NCBI GenBank assembly: GCA_011390055.1
Contig: JAABTC010000005.1
Location: forward strand, 1-18,123
Source: Burkholderiales bacterium
GTDB lineage: Bacteria; Pseudomonadota; Gammaproteobacteria; Burkholderiales; Burkholderiaceae_C
DNA length: 18,123 nucleotides
Reading direction: 5' to 3'
The translations under genes and the position numbers were made by a program. The notes under the pieces were generated by a model that worked only from the letters and a program-made list of their open reading frames with translations, made no database searches and was not told where the DNA came from. Within the stretch, counting starts at the first letter, position 1. Each line of letters begins with the position of its first letter. Positions 1 through 8,190 of this stretch are shown one piece after another.

Positions 1-14
1 TGATGAATGCGCAT
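1..14 (-). CDS. 5' end of an unidentified gene, cut by window edge
   Basis: On the minus strand an ATG at 14-12 starts a reading frame (Met-Arg-Ile-His...) that leaves the window after four full codons. An AGGAG ribosome binding site lies at 24-20, five bases upstream, which is why I accept the start. It follows the BON lipoprotein gene by 32 bases on the same strand and is probably co-transcribed with it. Nothing can be said about its product. A response regulator partner for the upstream histidine kinase would be one possibility, but that is only a guess from position. Confidence 0.5.
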
Positions 15-46
15 GATTTCTCCTGATTGAACGTTTGTTGAAATTC

Positions 47-496
47 TCAAGACCCGGCCTTGACGGCGAGTTGGTTTTCGACCGCTGCCACACCGCTGAC
101 CGAGCGGGCCAGTTCGGTAGCGCGGTCTTTGGCAGCACTGGTCGGCGCCGTGCCCTTCAGGGCCACACGGCCTCCGGAGGTGTCGACGTCGATGGCCATG
201 GCGCTCAGATTCGGATCCTTCGCGAGCATGGCCTTGACTTCGACCGTGATGGCAGCGTCGCGCACCGAATTGGAAGCCTTTGCGGTGGCATCGGCCGTCG
301 CGGCAGCGGCGCGGTCTGCCGCAACGCGCGCGTCGGCCGCGAGCTCACGGGTGGCGCTTTCAGTCTTGGCAATCGTCTGGTCGACGACCTGACCCGCGGT
401 GCGGGGCTCTTCGGCGCGATTGCAGGCCACCAGGGATCCCGCGGCGATCAGCGACGCGAGCAACGGGGCGAGGGTGATGGAGCCGGATTTCGACAT
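47..496 (-). CDS. BON-domain lipoprotein
   Basis: A 149-residue protein. The N-terminus is a lipoprotein signal peptide: a hydrophobic stretch ending in Leu-Val-Ala-Cys, with Cys25 as the predicted lipidation site. Residues about 35-80 are Ala-rich and helical. Residues about 80-147 form a BON domain, with the typical DAAITVEVKAML start, a central GGRVALKG turn and a closing VSGVAAVENQL segment. BON domains are found in OsmY-like envelope stress proteins and are thought to bind phospholipid or other envelope components. The frame extends upstream to 565, but I chose the ATG at 496 because it puts the signal peptide at the N-terminus and has an AGGA sequence just before it. The product is likely an envelope stress-response lipoprotein; its precise role is unknown. 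Confidence 0.85.
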   Translation of the reverse strand: MSKSGSITLAPLLASLIAAGSLVACNRAEEPRTAGQVVDQTIAKTESATRELAADARVAADRAAAATADATAKASNSVRDAAITVEVKAMLAKDPNLSAMAIDVDTSGGRVALKGTAPTSAAKDRATELARSVSGVAAVENQLAVKAGS

Positions 497-667
497 GCGT
501 GTTCCTGGTTCGATGCGGCGCGTGGGTGTCGCGATGTTTTCGCTGGCCACGACACGTGCTGTCACTGGAAGAGCACTGTAGGCCGCCGCTCGGCCCGCGG
601 CAGTCAGTTACGTGCGCGACGGTCTGTAGGAGGACGCCGCGCGAAACGTTCAGGTGCTTGTGCTAAC

Positions 668-2029
668 TTACGCTGCAACTTTCAGCTTATCTTGCACGAC
701 GTCTTCAATCGGCAACCAGGCGCTGATCGTGGTGCCGGCCCCGGGCGTGGACCGGACTTCGAGTTGCCCACCGTGCGACTCGATGCGAAAACGCATGCCG
801 GTGAGGCCGTGCGTCTCGGGTCGGAGCAGGCGCGTGTCGAAGCCTTTGCCGTTGTCTTCGACCTTCGCGCGCACGCCTTCGCCTTCGCGCGCCAGATGCA
901 CCACGACCCGGCTGGCCCCCGCGTACTTGGACACGTTCGTCAGCGCTTCCTGCACCAGCCGGTAAATGCTCAGGTTGGCTTCCGGTCCCAGCGTCAACTC
1001 GGCGATGTGGGACTCGAGTTCGATGGCGGCGCCGCTGGCAAACTCGCGCGTCAGGATCTCGAGTGCGGCCTTCAGCCCCAGGTTCTGCAGCGCCGAAGGG
1101 CGCAGGTTTTCGATGATGCGGCGCTTGAGCGCGATGCCTTCGTCGAGGGTGCGCACCAGATGGGCGATGCGCTCGTGCACCGGCAGCGGCGCTTCGGTGA
1201 GGCGGCTGCGCATGCGGGCCACGTCGAGCTTGGCGGCCGTCAGCAGCCCACCCAGCTCGTCGTGCAACTCCCGCGCCAGGCGGCTGCGCTCGTCTTCGCG
1301 CGCGGTCTGCAGGTGGCGTGCGATGTCGGTCAGGTCGTGGGTGCGGCGCTCCACCTCCGACTGCAGCGCTTGGCGCTGTTCGTCGGCCATGCGCAGCCCG
1401 CGGCCGGTCTGCTGCAGGTAGAGCAGCAACGCCGACAGGGCCAGCAGCACCAGCACCGCGATGCCCAGCCGGTGTCGTGTCAGCGAGTGCGACAAGGCTT
1501 CACTGGCTTCGGTCATCTGCACCGTTTCCTGCGCCGCGATGCTGAGCGCCAGCGTTTCCAGCGCGCGCATCTTTTCGCGGCCGATGTCGGTCAGCAGGAG
1601 CTCGCGCCAGGCTTCCTCCTTGCCGGCGTCGTACAGGGCCAGCGTGGTTTCGAGCTCCGAGAGCTTCTGCCGGGTGAGCTCGTCGAGCTGGCGAATCTCG
1701 GCCGCCTGGTCGGGTACCGAGGCATACACCGCCTGGATGCGTTCGAGCAACGGCCCCACATCGTCCAGGGCCCGCTTGTACGGCTCCCGGTACTCCACGC
1801 GGCCGGTCAGCAGGTAGCCGCGCTGGCCGGCCTCTGCGCTCAACATCACACGCAGCAGCCGGCTGATCGCAACCCGGCCGGCCAGCGCATGCTGGCCCGA
1901 CTCGATGAAGCTGTTCGCGCGCCGGTGGCTTACTTCGTTGGCCGCCAGCAGCACCAGGGCCGCGATCAAGGCCAGGGGCGCTGCCAAACGACTGCGTCGC
2001 ACAGCGTCGAAGGTGTCGTTCAAAGCCAT
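668..2029 (-). CDS. CHASE3-domain sensor histidine kinase (HisKA_3/NarL-type)
   Basis: A 453-residue membrane sensor kinase. Transmembrane helices lie at about 16-30 and 188-205. Between them is a periplasmic CHASE3-like helical domain with its signature AEAGQRGYLLTGRVEYREPY (residues 65-84). A short coiled coil leads to the HisKA_3 dimerisation domain, whose RELHDELGG motif carries the phospho-acceptor His256. The HATPase domain at about 350-442 shows the N box (QEALTNVSKYA, Asn365), the G1 box (DNGKGFD, 392-398) and a GLTGM box (408-412). HisKA_3 kinases normally phosphorylate LuxR/NarL-type response regulators; no regulator lies complete in this window. The ATG at 2029 was chosen because the upstream extension to 2311 reads through purT on the other strand and has no domain. 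The signal sensed is unknown. Confidence 0.9.
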   Translation of the reverse strand: MALNDTFDAVRRSRLAAPLALIAALVLLAANEVSHRRANSFIESGQHALAGRVAISRLLRVMLSAEAGQRGYLLTGRVEYREPYKRALDDVGPLLERIQAVYASVPDQAAEIRQLDELTRQKLSELETTLALYDAGKEEAWRELLLTDIGREKMRALETLALSIAAQETVQMTEASEALSHSLTRHRLGIAVLVLLALSALLLYLQQTGRGLRMADEQRQALQSEVERRTHDLTDIARHLQTAREDERSRLARELHDELGGLLTAAKLDVARMRSRLTEAPLPVHERIAHLVRTLDEGIALKRRIIENLRPSALQNLGLKAALEILTREFASGAAIELESHIAELTLGPEANLSIYRLVQEALTNVSKYAGASRVVVHLAREGEGVRAKVEDNGKGFDTRLLRPETHGLTGMRFRIESHGGQLEVRSTPGAGTTISAWLPIEDVVQDKLKVAA

Positions 2030-2140
2030 GCCCGGAAGGCTAACAGCTGGATCCTCGCTCGGCCGTAGGACGCCGCCGACACATCGGCCGGCCGCGCGAC
2101 AATCCGCCCCGCTCCAACCACCCCAACCGGAAACCCACGG

Positions 2141-3343
2141 ATGACCTCGATCGGAACCCCGCTGAGTGCGCGTGCCACGCGCGTGATGCTGCTCGGCAGC
2201 GGCGAACTCGGCAAGGAGGTGCTGATCGCCTTGCAGCGCCTGGGCGTCGAGACCATCGCCGTCGACCGCTACGCCGGTGCCCCCGGCCACCAGGTGGCGC
2301 ACCACGCGCACACGATCACGATGAGCGACCCCGACGCGCTGCGCGCGCTGATCCTGGCCGAGAAGCCTGATCTGGTGGTGCCCGAAATCGAGGCCATCGC
2401 CACGCCGGTGCTCGAGGCGCTGGAGGCCGAGGGCGTGGTGCGCGTGATCCCGACTGCACGCGCCGCGCGCCTGACGATGGACCGCGAGGGTATTCGCCGC
2501 CTCGCCGCCGAGACGCTGGCGCTGCCGACCAGCCCCTACCAGTTCTGCGACTCGCTGGCCGAGCTGCAGGCCGCCATCGATGCCGGGATCGGCTACCCCT
2601 GCATCGTCAAGCCGGTGATGAGCAGTTCGGGCAAGGGGCAGAGCAAGATCGACGGCCCCGCCGACGTGAAGAAGGCCTGGGACACCGCCATGGCCGGCGG
2701 CCGCGTCAGCCGCGGCCGCGTGATCGTCGAAGGCTTCATCGATTTCGACTACGAGATCACCTTGCTCACCGTGCGCGCGCTAGGTAGCGACGGCCGCGTC
2801 GAAACCCATTTCTGCGACCCGATCGGGCATATCCAGGTCAGTGGCGACTATGTCGAGAGCTGGCAGCCGCACCCGATGGCGCCGGCCGCGCTGCAGCGTG
2901 CCCGCGAGGTCGCCCAGGCCGTCACCGACAACCTGGGAGGGCAGGGTCTGTTTGGCGTCGAGCTGTTCGTCAAGGGCGACGAGGTCTGGTTCAGCGAGGT
3001 CAGCCCGCGCCCGCACGACACCGGCATGGTGACCATGACCACGCAGTGGCAGAACGAATTCGAGCTGCACGCCCGCGCCATCCTCGGCCTTCCGGTGGAC
3101 ACCACATTGAAGAGCCCAGGCGCCAGCGCCGTGATCTACGGCGGCGTCGACGCGCAAGGCATCGTCTTCGACGGCGTGGCCGAGGCGCTGCGCGTGCCCG
3201 GCACCGAGCTGCGCCTCTTTGGCAAGCCCGAGAGTTTTCTCAAGCGGCGCATGGGCGTGGCCCTGGCGCGCCATGCCAATGTCGAAGTCGCCCGCCGCAA
3301 CGCCAAACTTGCCGCCTCGAAAGTGAGACCCCATGCAAAGTGA
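2141..3343 (+). CDS. purT: Formate-dependent phosphoribosylglycinamide formyltransferase 2
   Basis: A 400-residue ATP-grasp enzyme that makes formyl-GAR from GAR, formate and ATP in step 3 of purine synthesis, without using a folate. Visible marks are the N-terminal nucleotide-fold motif VMLLGSGELGKEV, the VDRYAGAPGHQVAHHAH segment, the ATP-grasp KPVMSSSGKGQS loop (about residue 160), FCDPIGHIQVSGDY, and the metal-binding region GLFGVELFVKG...SEVSPRPHDTGMVT. Length matches the family (about 390-400). The ATG at 2141 fits the family start, though the Shine-Dalgarno sequence is weak. A -10-like GACAAT lies at 2098-2103. The gene is divergent from the histidine kinase gene and overlaps fhs by 11 bases, so the two are translationally linked. 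Confidence 0.97.
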   Translation: MTSIGTPLSARATRVMLLGSGELGKEVLIALQRLGVETIAVDRYAGAPGHQVAHHAHTITMSDPDALRALILAEKPDLVVPEIEAIATPVLEALEAEGVVRVIPTARAARLTMDREGIRRLAAETLALPTSPYQFCDSLAELQAAIDAGIGYPCIVKPVMSSSGKGQSKIDGPADVKKAWDTAMAGGRVSRGRVIVEGFIDFDYEITLLTVRALGSDGRVETHFCDPIGHIQVSGDYVESWQPHPMAPAALQRAREVAQAVTDNLGGQGLFGVELFVKGDEVWFSEVSPRPHDTGMVTMTTQWQNEFELHARAILGLPVDTTLKSPGASAVIYGGVDAQGIVFDGVAEALRVPGTELRLFGKPESFLKRRMGVALARHANVEVARRNAKLAASKVRPHAK

Positions 3344-5009
3344 CATCGAGATCGCGCAGCACGCCACCCTGCGCCCCATCGTCGAGTTGGCGCGCGAGCG
3401 CCTTGGCATTCCCGAAGACCAGATCGAGCCCTATGGCCGCTACAAGGCCAAGATTTCGCTGGCGTACCTCGGCAGCCTGGCCGACCGGCCCGACGGCAAG
3501 CTGATCCTGATGAGCGGCATCAGCCCGACGCCGGCCGGCGAGGGCAAGACGACGACCACGGTGGGCCTGGTGGATGCCCTCAACCGCATCGGCAAGGACG
3601 CCATCGTCTGCCTGCGCGAGCCCTCGCTCGGCCCCGTGTTCGGCATGAAGGGGGGCGCGGCTGGCGGCGGCTACGCGCAGGTGGTGCCGATGGAAGACAT
3701 CAACCTGCATTTCACCGGCGACTTCAACGCCATCGCGCTGGCGCACAACCTGTTGGCCGCGTTGATCGACAACTACATCCACCACGGCAACGAGCTGCGC
3801 ATCGACCTGCGCCGCATCACCTGGGGCCGGGTGATGGACATGAACGACCGCGCACTGCGCGACATCACCGTCGGCCTGGGCGGCCCGGCCAACGGCTTCC
3901 CGCGCCAGGACGGATTCGACATCGTCGTGGCCTCCGAAGTGATGGCCATCCTGTGCCTGGCCAAGGATCTGCCCGACCTGAAGGCGCGCCTGGGCCGCAT
4001 CGTCATTGGCCTGTCGCGCGACTTGAAGCCAATCACCGCCGCCCAGATGCAGGCGCATGGCGCGATGACGGCGCTGTTGCGCGATGCGATCAAGCCCAAT
4101 CTGGTGCAGACGCTGGAGAACAATCCGGCGATCATCCACGGCGGGCCCTTCGCCAACATCGCGCATGGCTGCAATTCGGTGATTGCCACCCGCGCGGCGC
4201 TCAAGCTCGCCGATTACGTGGTCACCGAAGCCGGTTTCGGCGCCGATCTCGGGGCCGAGAAGTTCATCGACATCAAGTGTCGCCAGTCGGGCCTCAAGCC
4301 CGACGTGCTGGTGCTGGTGGCCACCGTGCGCGCACTCAAGTTCCACGGCGGCGCCGAGCTCAAGGCGCTGTCAAGCGAAGACCTGCCGCGGCTGGAGGCG
4401 GGCATCGCCAACCTCGAACGCCATGTCAACAACGTGCGCAACCATTACGGCCTGCCCTGCGTGGTGGCGCTGAACCACTTCGCCCACGACACCGAGGCCG
4501 AAGTCGCGCTGCTCAAGCGCAAGCTGGCCCACCACGCGGTGCCACTGGTGGTGTCGCGGCATTGGGCCGAGGGCGGGCGCGGCGCCGAAGCGCTGGCGCG
4601 CGAGGTGTTGCGCGTGATCGAGACCACGCCGGCCGACATGCACTTCGTCTACGAAGACGGCGACACGCTGTGGCAGAAAGCCGAAGCCGTGGCCACCAAG
4701 ATCTACGGCGCTTCGGGCATCAGCGCCGACACCAAGGTGCGCGCGCAGCTGCAAGGCCTGCAGGACCAGGGCTACGGCCGCTACCCGGTGTGCATCGCCA
4801 AGACCCAGTACTCGTTCTCCACCGACCCCCAGGTGCGCGGCGCGCCCAGCGGCCATGTGCTCAACATCCGCGAAGTGCGGCTGGCCGCGGGCGCGGAGTT
4901 CGTGGTGCTGATGTGCGGCGACATCCTGACCATGCCGGGCCTGCCCCGGGTGCCTTCGTCGGCGGCCATCGACGTCGACGATCAGGGGCGCATCGTCGGG
5001 TTGTTCTGA
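3333..5009 (+). CDS. fhs: Formate--tetrahydrofolate ligase (10-formyl-THF synthetase)
   Basis: A 558-residue cytoplasmic enzyme that joins formate to tetrahydrofolate with ATP, giving 10-formyl-THF for purines, initiator Met-tRNA and the C1 pool. The P-loop-like motif TPAGEGKTTTTVGL (about residues 66-79), CLREPSLGPVFGMKGGAAGG and GDFNAI follow the family closely, as do PNLVQTLENNPAIIHGGPFANIAHGCNS in pieces and the C-terminal LPRVPSSAAIDVD. Length is normal (about 555-560). The ATG at 3333 lies inside the last codons of purT, before its TGA at 3341-3343, so translation is probably coupled. The gene ends 24 bases before the stop codon of metK on the opposite strand, with no obvious hairpin terminator between. 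Confidence 0.97.
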   Translation: MQSDIEIAQHATLRPIVELARERLGIPEDQIEPYGRYKAKISLAYLGSLADRPDGKLILMSGISPTPAGEGKTTTTVGLVDALNRIGKDAIVCLREPSLGPVFGMKGGAAGGGYAQVVPMEDINLHFTGDFNAIALAHNLLAALIDNYIHHGNELRIDLRRITWGRVMDMNDRALRDITVGLGGPANGFPRQDGFDIVVASEVMAILCLAKDLPDLKARLGRIVIGLSRDLKPITAAQMQAHGAMTALLRDAIKPNLVQTLENNPAIIHGGPFANIAHGCNSVIATRAALKLADYVVTEAGFGADLGAEKFIDIKCRQSGLKPDVLVLVATVRALKFHGGAELKALSSEDLPRLEAGIANLERHVNNVRNHYGLPCVVALNHFAHDTEAEVALLKRKLAHHAVPLVVSRHWAEGGRGAEALAREVLRVIETTPADMHFVYEDGDTLWQKAEAVATKIYGASGISADTKVRAQLQGLQDQGYGRYPVCIAKTQYSFSTDPQVRGAPSGHVLNIREVRLAAGAEFVVLMCGDILTMPGLPRVPSSAAIDVDDQGRIVGLF

Positions 5010-5033
5010 GCGCGATGGCCTCGCCGCCCGACC

Positions 5034-6215
5034 TTACAGCCCCGCCGCTGCTCGCAGCGCCTGCGCCTTGTCCGTGCGCTCCCAGCTGAACTCGGGCTCC
5101 TCGCGCCCGAAGTGTCCGTACGCTGCGGTTTTCTCGTAGATCGGGCGCAGCAGGTCGAGCATCTGGATGATGCCCTTGGGCCGCAGGTCGAAGTGTTCGG
5201 CCACCAGCGCTTCGATCTTCTCGTCGCTGATCACGCCGGTGCCTTCGGTGTAGACCGTCACGTTCATCGGCCGCGCCACGCCGATGGCGTAGGCCACCTG
5301 GATCTGGCATTGCCGGGCCAGGCCTGCGGCGACGATGTTCTTGGCCACGTAGCGCGCCGCGTAGGCGGCCGAGCGGTCGACCTTGCTCGGGTCCTTGCCC
5401 GAGAACGCGCCGCCGCCATGGGGGCAGGCGCCGCCGTAGGTGTCGACGATGATCTTGCGGCCGGTCAGGCCGCAATCGCCCTGCGGGCCGCCGATGACGA
5501 AGCGGCCGGTCGGGTTGATCAGGTACTTCGTCTCCTTCAGCCACTCCTTGGGCAACACCGGCTTGATGATCTCCTCGATCACCGCCTCGATGAAGGCCGG
5601 CTTCATCTTGTGGCCGTCGCTCATCTCGGGCGCGTGCTGGCTGGAGAGCACCACGGTGTCGACCGAATGCGGTTTGCCGTCGACGTAGCGCATCGTCACC
5701 TGGCTCTTGGCGTCGGGCCGCAGGAAGGGCAGGCGGCCGTCCTTGCGCAACTGCGCCTGGCGCTCGACCAGGCGGTGCGCGTAGTAGATCGGCGCGGGCA
5801 TCAGCTCGGGCGTCTCGTCGCAGGCGTAGCCGAACATCAGGCCCTGGTCGCCGGCGCCCGTGTTCAGGTGGTCGTCGCTCGCGTGGTCGACGCCTTGCGC
5901 GATGTCGTTGCTCTGCTTGTCGTAGCAGACCATCACCGCGCAGCCCTTGTAGTCGATGCCGTACTCGGTGTTGTCGTAGCCGATGCGCTTGATGGTGTCG
6001 CGCGCGACCTGGATGTAGTCGACGTGAGCGTTGGTGGTGATCTCGCCAGCCAGCACCACCAGGCCGGTGTTGGTCAGGGTTTCGGCAGCGACACGGCTGC
6101 GCGGGTCCTGCTGGAAGATCGCGTCGAGAATCGCGTCCGAGATCTGGTCGGCGACCTTGTCGGGATGACCTTCGGAAACAGACTCGGAGGTGAAGAGAAA
6201 ATCGTTGCTGGCCAC
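5034..6215 (-). CDS. metK: S-adenosylmethionine synthetase (methionine adenosyltransferase)
   Basis: A 393-residue enzyme making S-adenosylmethionine from methionine and ATP. Family motifs are present: FLFTSESVSEGHPDKVADQ at the N-terminus with the catalytic His of GHPDK, GEITTNAHVDY, DQGLMFGYACDETPELMP, the methionine/ATP-site PTGRFVIGGPQGDCGLTGRK, and the P-loop-like GGGAFSGKDPSKVDRSA. I chose the GTG start at 6215. It gives the usual short N-terminus, and GGAG sits five bases upstream of it. An in-frame ATG at 6230 lacks a binding site and overlaps that GGAG. The gene is divergent from the acyltransferase operon and has a long leader (see 6216-6389). Confidence 0.97.
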   Translation of the reverse strand: MASNDFLFTSESVSEGHPDKVADQISDAILDAIFQQDPRSRVAAETLTNTGLVVLAGEITTNAHVDYIQVARDTIKRIGYDNTEYGIDYKGCAVMVCYDKQSNDIAQGVDHASDDHLNTGAGDQGLMFGYACDETPELMPAPIYYAHRLVERQAQLRKDGRLPFLRPDAKSQVTMRYVDGKPHSVDTVVLSSQHAPEMSDGHKMKPAFIEAVIEEIIKPVLPKEWLKETKYLINPTGRFVIGGPQGDCGLTGRKIIVDTYGGACPHGGGAFSGKDPSKVDRSAAYAARYVAKNIVAAGLARQCQIQVAYAIGVARPMNVTVYTEGTGVISDEKIEALVAEHFDLRPKGIIQMLDLLRPIYEKTAAYGHFGREEPEFSWERTDKAQALRAAAGL

Positions 6216-6389
6216 TAAAACTCCAATCATTGACACGGTTGCAAGGCGCGTTGCCGTGCTCGTATCGAAGGGAGGAGCGGCGAACGCTTTAGCAGGATTT
6301 TTTGAGCTTTGACGCCCGGCAGGGCCCGCGCGTCGCGGTTCCTGCATCGCCCCGCAAGTAGTTCATAACTCGGCGATGGCCCGATTATA
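6216..6389 (-). promoter_or_regulatory. metK promoter and ~160-base leader; shared -10 with the divergent operon
   Basis: On the minus strand a perfect TATAAT lies at 6389-6384, with no clear -35 box. If used, transcription would start near 6377, leaving about 160 untranslated bases before the GTG of metK. The same bases read GATTAT on the plus strand (6383-6388), seven bases before the ATG of the divergent acyltransferase gene, so the two promoters would overlap. The leader contains a GC-rich inverted repeat (GACGC...GCGTC, roughly 6308-6335) followed by an A-rich stretch. It is not a standard intrinsic terminator, and I cannot match it to a known SAM riboswitch class. Confidence 0.4.
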
Positions 6390-6395
6390 GGAAAC

Positions 6396-7265
6396 ATGTC
6401 GACGCTGCTCCGCTGGCTGTCACGCCGATCGTTGGGGTTTCTGCACGGGCTGGGCGCCGGCCTGGGCTGGTGCGCCTACGCGCTTTCGCCGAGCTACCGG
6501 CGGCGGGTGCGCGAGAACGCGGCACGGGGCGGCATCGATGCATGTGCCCGGCGTGCCGCCGTGGCCCATGCCGGGCGCCTGGTGGCGGAGTTGCCGCGGC
6601 TGTGGCTGCGTCCGTCCGGCGACCCGCTTCTCCCGGCCGTGCAGTGGCAGGGGGCCGAGCAGATCGAGGAAGTCTTGTCCGCCGGCCGCGGCCTGGTGCT
6701 GCTGACGCCGCACCTCGGTGCGTTCGAGGTCATCGCGCAGGCCTACGCCGAGCGGTTCGGTGCGCGCCAGCCGATGACTGCGCTGTACCGCCCGGCGCGC
6801 CAGGCCTGGCTGCGCGAACTCGAGACGACCGCGCGCGACCGTCCGGGCCTCCTGACGGCGCCCGCCTCGCTGGTCGGCGTGCGCCAGATGATCCGGGCAT
6901 TGCGCCAGGGCCAGACCGTCGGCCTGCTACCCGACCAGGTGCCCCCCGAAAGCCTGGGCGTGTGGGCGCCGTTCTTCGGGCAGCCCGCCTACACCATGAC
7001 ACTGGCCTCGCGACTGGCGCAGCAGACCGGCGCCGCGCTGCTGCTGATGCTGTGCGAGCGGCTGCCAGGCGGCCAGGGGTGGCGTCTGCGCGTGCTTGCG
7101 CTGCCCGAGCCGCTGCCCGACCTGGCGGCCTTCGGCGGCGACACCGCGGCGCATCAGACAGAATGCGCCGCCGTGATCAACCGCGCGATGGAGTACCTGA
7201 TCCGCCTGTGCCCTGAGCAGTACCTGTGGGGATACCACCGCTACAAGACGCCGCGCGCCCCATGA
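6396..7265 (+). CDS. LpxL/HtrB-family lipid A acyltransferase (first of two)
   Basis: A 289-residue membrane-associated acyltransferase of the lysophospholipid/lipid A family, which transfers a fatty acyl chain from acyl-ACP to Kdo2-lipid IVA or a related precursor at the inner membrane. Seen in the sequence are an amphipathic N-terminus (about 1-32), the H-X4-E active site TPHLGAFE (His106, Glu111), LLPDQVPPESLGVWAPFFG with the typical substrate-site pattern, and the C-terminal PEQYLWGYHRYK. The ATG at 6396 has AGGAA just upstream. Its TGA overlaps the ATG of the next acyltransferase gene (ATGA), so the two are coupled. Which acyl position each enzyme serves cannot be told from sequence alone. 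Confidence 0.9.
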   Translation: MSTLLRWLSRRSLGFLHGLGAGLGWCAYALSPSYRRRVRENAARGGIDACARRAAVAHAGRLVAELPRLWLRPSGDPLLPAVQWQGAEQIEEVLSAGRGLVLLTPHLGAFEVIAQAYAERFGARQPMTALYRPARQAWLRELETTARDRPGLLTAPASLVGVRQMIRALRQGQTVGLLPDQVPPESLGVWAPFFGQPAYTMTLASRLAQQTGAALLLMLCERLPGGQGWRLRVLALPEPLPDLAAFGGDTAAHQTECAAVINRAMEYLIRLCPEQYLWGYHRYKTPRAP

Positions 7266-8140
7266 TCGGCGCCCGGCTCGCACTGGCGCTGCTGCGGCTG
7301 TTGCACGTCTTCCCGGTGCGGTTGCAGGCCGCACTGGGCCGCGGTATCGGCGCCCTGCTGTACCTCCTGGCCGCTGAGCGCCGACGCATCGCCACGCGCA
7401 ACATCGAACTCTGCCTGCCCGAGCTCGACGCCGCTGCGCGCCGCCGTTTGGTGCGCGAGCACTTCGGTTGGCTCGGCCGCAGCATCCTCGAACGCGGCCT
7501 GCTCTGGTACGCGCCGCGTGAGCGCATCGTGTCGCTCATCGAGGTCGACGGCGATGTGCACCTGGCCGAGCGCACGAAAGCGCCGGTGATGTGGCTGGTG
7601 CCGCATTTCATGGGGCTGGAGGTGGCCGCTGCGGCGGTGCAGCTGTTCCAGACGCGCCGTGGCGCGACCATCTACCAGGCCCAGAGCAACCCGGTCTTCG
7701 ATGCCGCCGTGCGCGCCGGCCGCCAGCGCTTCGGCGGCTCGGAGCTCTTCACGCGGCAGGACAGCGCCAAGCCGCTGATCCGCGCGATCCGTCAGCAGGG
7801 GCTGGGCTTCTTCAACCTGCCCGACATGGACTTCGGCATCAAGGATGCCGCCTTCGTGCCCTTCTTCGGCGTGCCGGCCGCCACCCTGCTGGCGCCCTCG
7901 CGCATGGCGCGCATGCTCGGCATGGTGGTGCAGCCGGTGGTGGCCGAGATGTTGCCGCACGGCGGCTGGCGGGTGCGCTTCCTGCCGCAGATGCAGGGCT
8001 GGCCGACCGACGACGCCCTGGCCGACACGTTGCGCATGAACCAGTGGATCGAAGCCGAGGTGCGACGCAACCCGGCGCAGTACCTGTGGGTGCACAAGCG
8101 CTTCAAGACGCGGCCACCCGGCGAGCCTTCGCTGTATTGA
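7262..8140 (+). CDS. LpxL/HtrB-family lipid A acyltransferase (second of two)
   Basis: A 292-residue paralogue of the preceding gene. It has a hydrophobic N-terminus, the RNIELCLPEL segment usual in LpxL proteins, the H-X4-E motif VPHFMGLE (His115, Glu120), LPDMDFGIKDAAFVPFFGVPAAT, and the C-terminal PAQYLWVHKRFKTRP. I chose the ATG at 7262, which overlaps the previous stop codon by four bases, over an in-frame ATG at 7226 that would lie well inside the previous gene. The tandem pair would allow two secondary acylations of lipid A, one by each enzyme. The assignment of one as LpxL and the other as LpxM-like is not resolved here. Confidence 0.92.
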   Translation: MIGARLALALLRLLHVFPVRLQAALGRGIGALLYLLAAERRRIATRNIELCLPELDAAARRRLVREHFGWLGRSILERGLLWYAPRERIVSLIEVDGDVHLAERTKAPVMWLVPHFMGLEVAAAAVQLFQTRRGATIYQAQSNPVFDAAVRAGRQRFGGSELFTRQDSAKPLIRAIRQQGLGFFNLPDMDFGIKDAAFVPFFGVPAATLLAPSRMARMLGMVVQPVVAEMLPHGGWRVRFLPQMQGWPTDDALADTLRMNQWIEAEVRRNPAQYLWVHKRFKTRPPGEPSLY

Positions 8141-8154
8141 GCGTCGCGTGCAGG

Positions 8155-8183
8155 GTGCCAGGGTCGAAGCGCTCACCGATAAT
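8155..8183 (+). promoter_or_regulatory. Candidate dapF promoter giving a leaderless start
   Basis: A -10-like GATAAT lies at 8178-8183, with a weak -35-like GTGCCA (8155-8160, four of six matches) 17 bases upstream. Transcription would start at about 8190, directly at the dapF ATG (8191). There is no Shine-Dalgarno sequence before that ATG, which fits a leaderless mRNA. The first two bases of an in-frame alternative ATG (8182) fall inside the -10 box. Confidence 0.45.
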
Positions 8184-8190
8184 GCGGCCC

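Noticed and set aside
35..2068. Long plus-strand open frame (677 codons) opposite the histidine kinase and BON genes
   Set aside because: It is the antisense of two genes with clear domains; its translation is Arg/Gly/His-rich low-complexity with no motif, as expected from GC-rich codon bias.
3240..4346. Minus-strand open frame opposite fhs
   Set aside because: Shadow of fhs caused by codon periodicity; translation lacks any recognisable motif.
5010..5033. Possible terminator between fhs and metK
   Set aside because: Only 24 bases with no stable hairpin or T-run on either strand.
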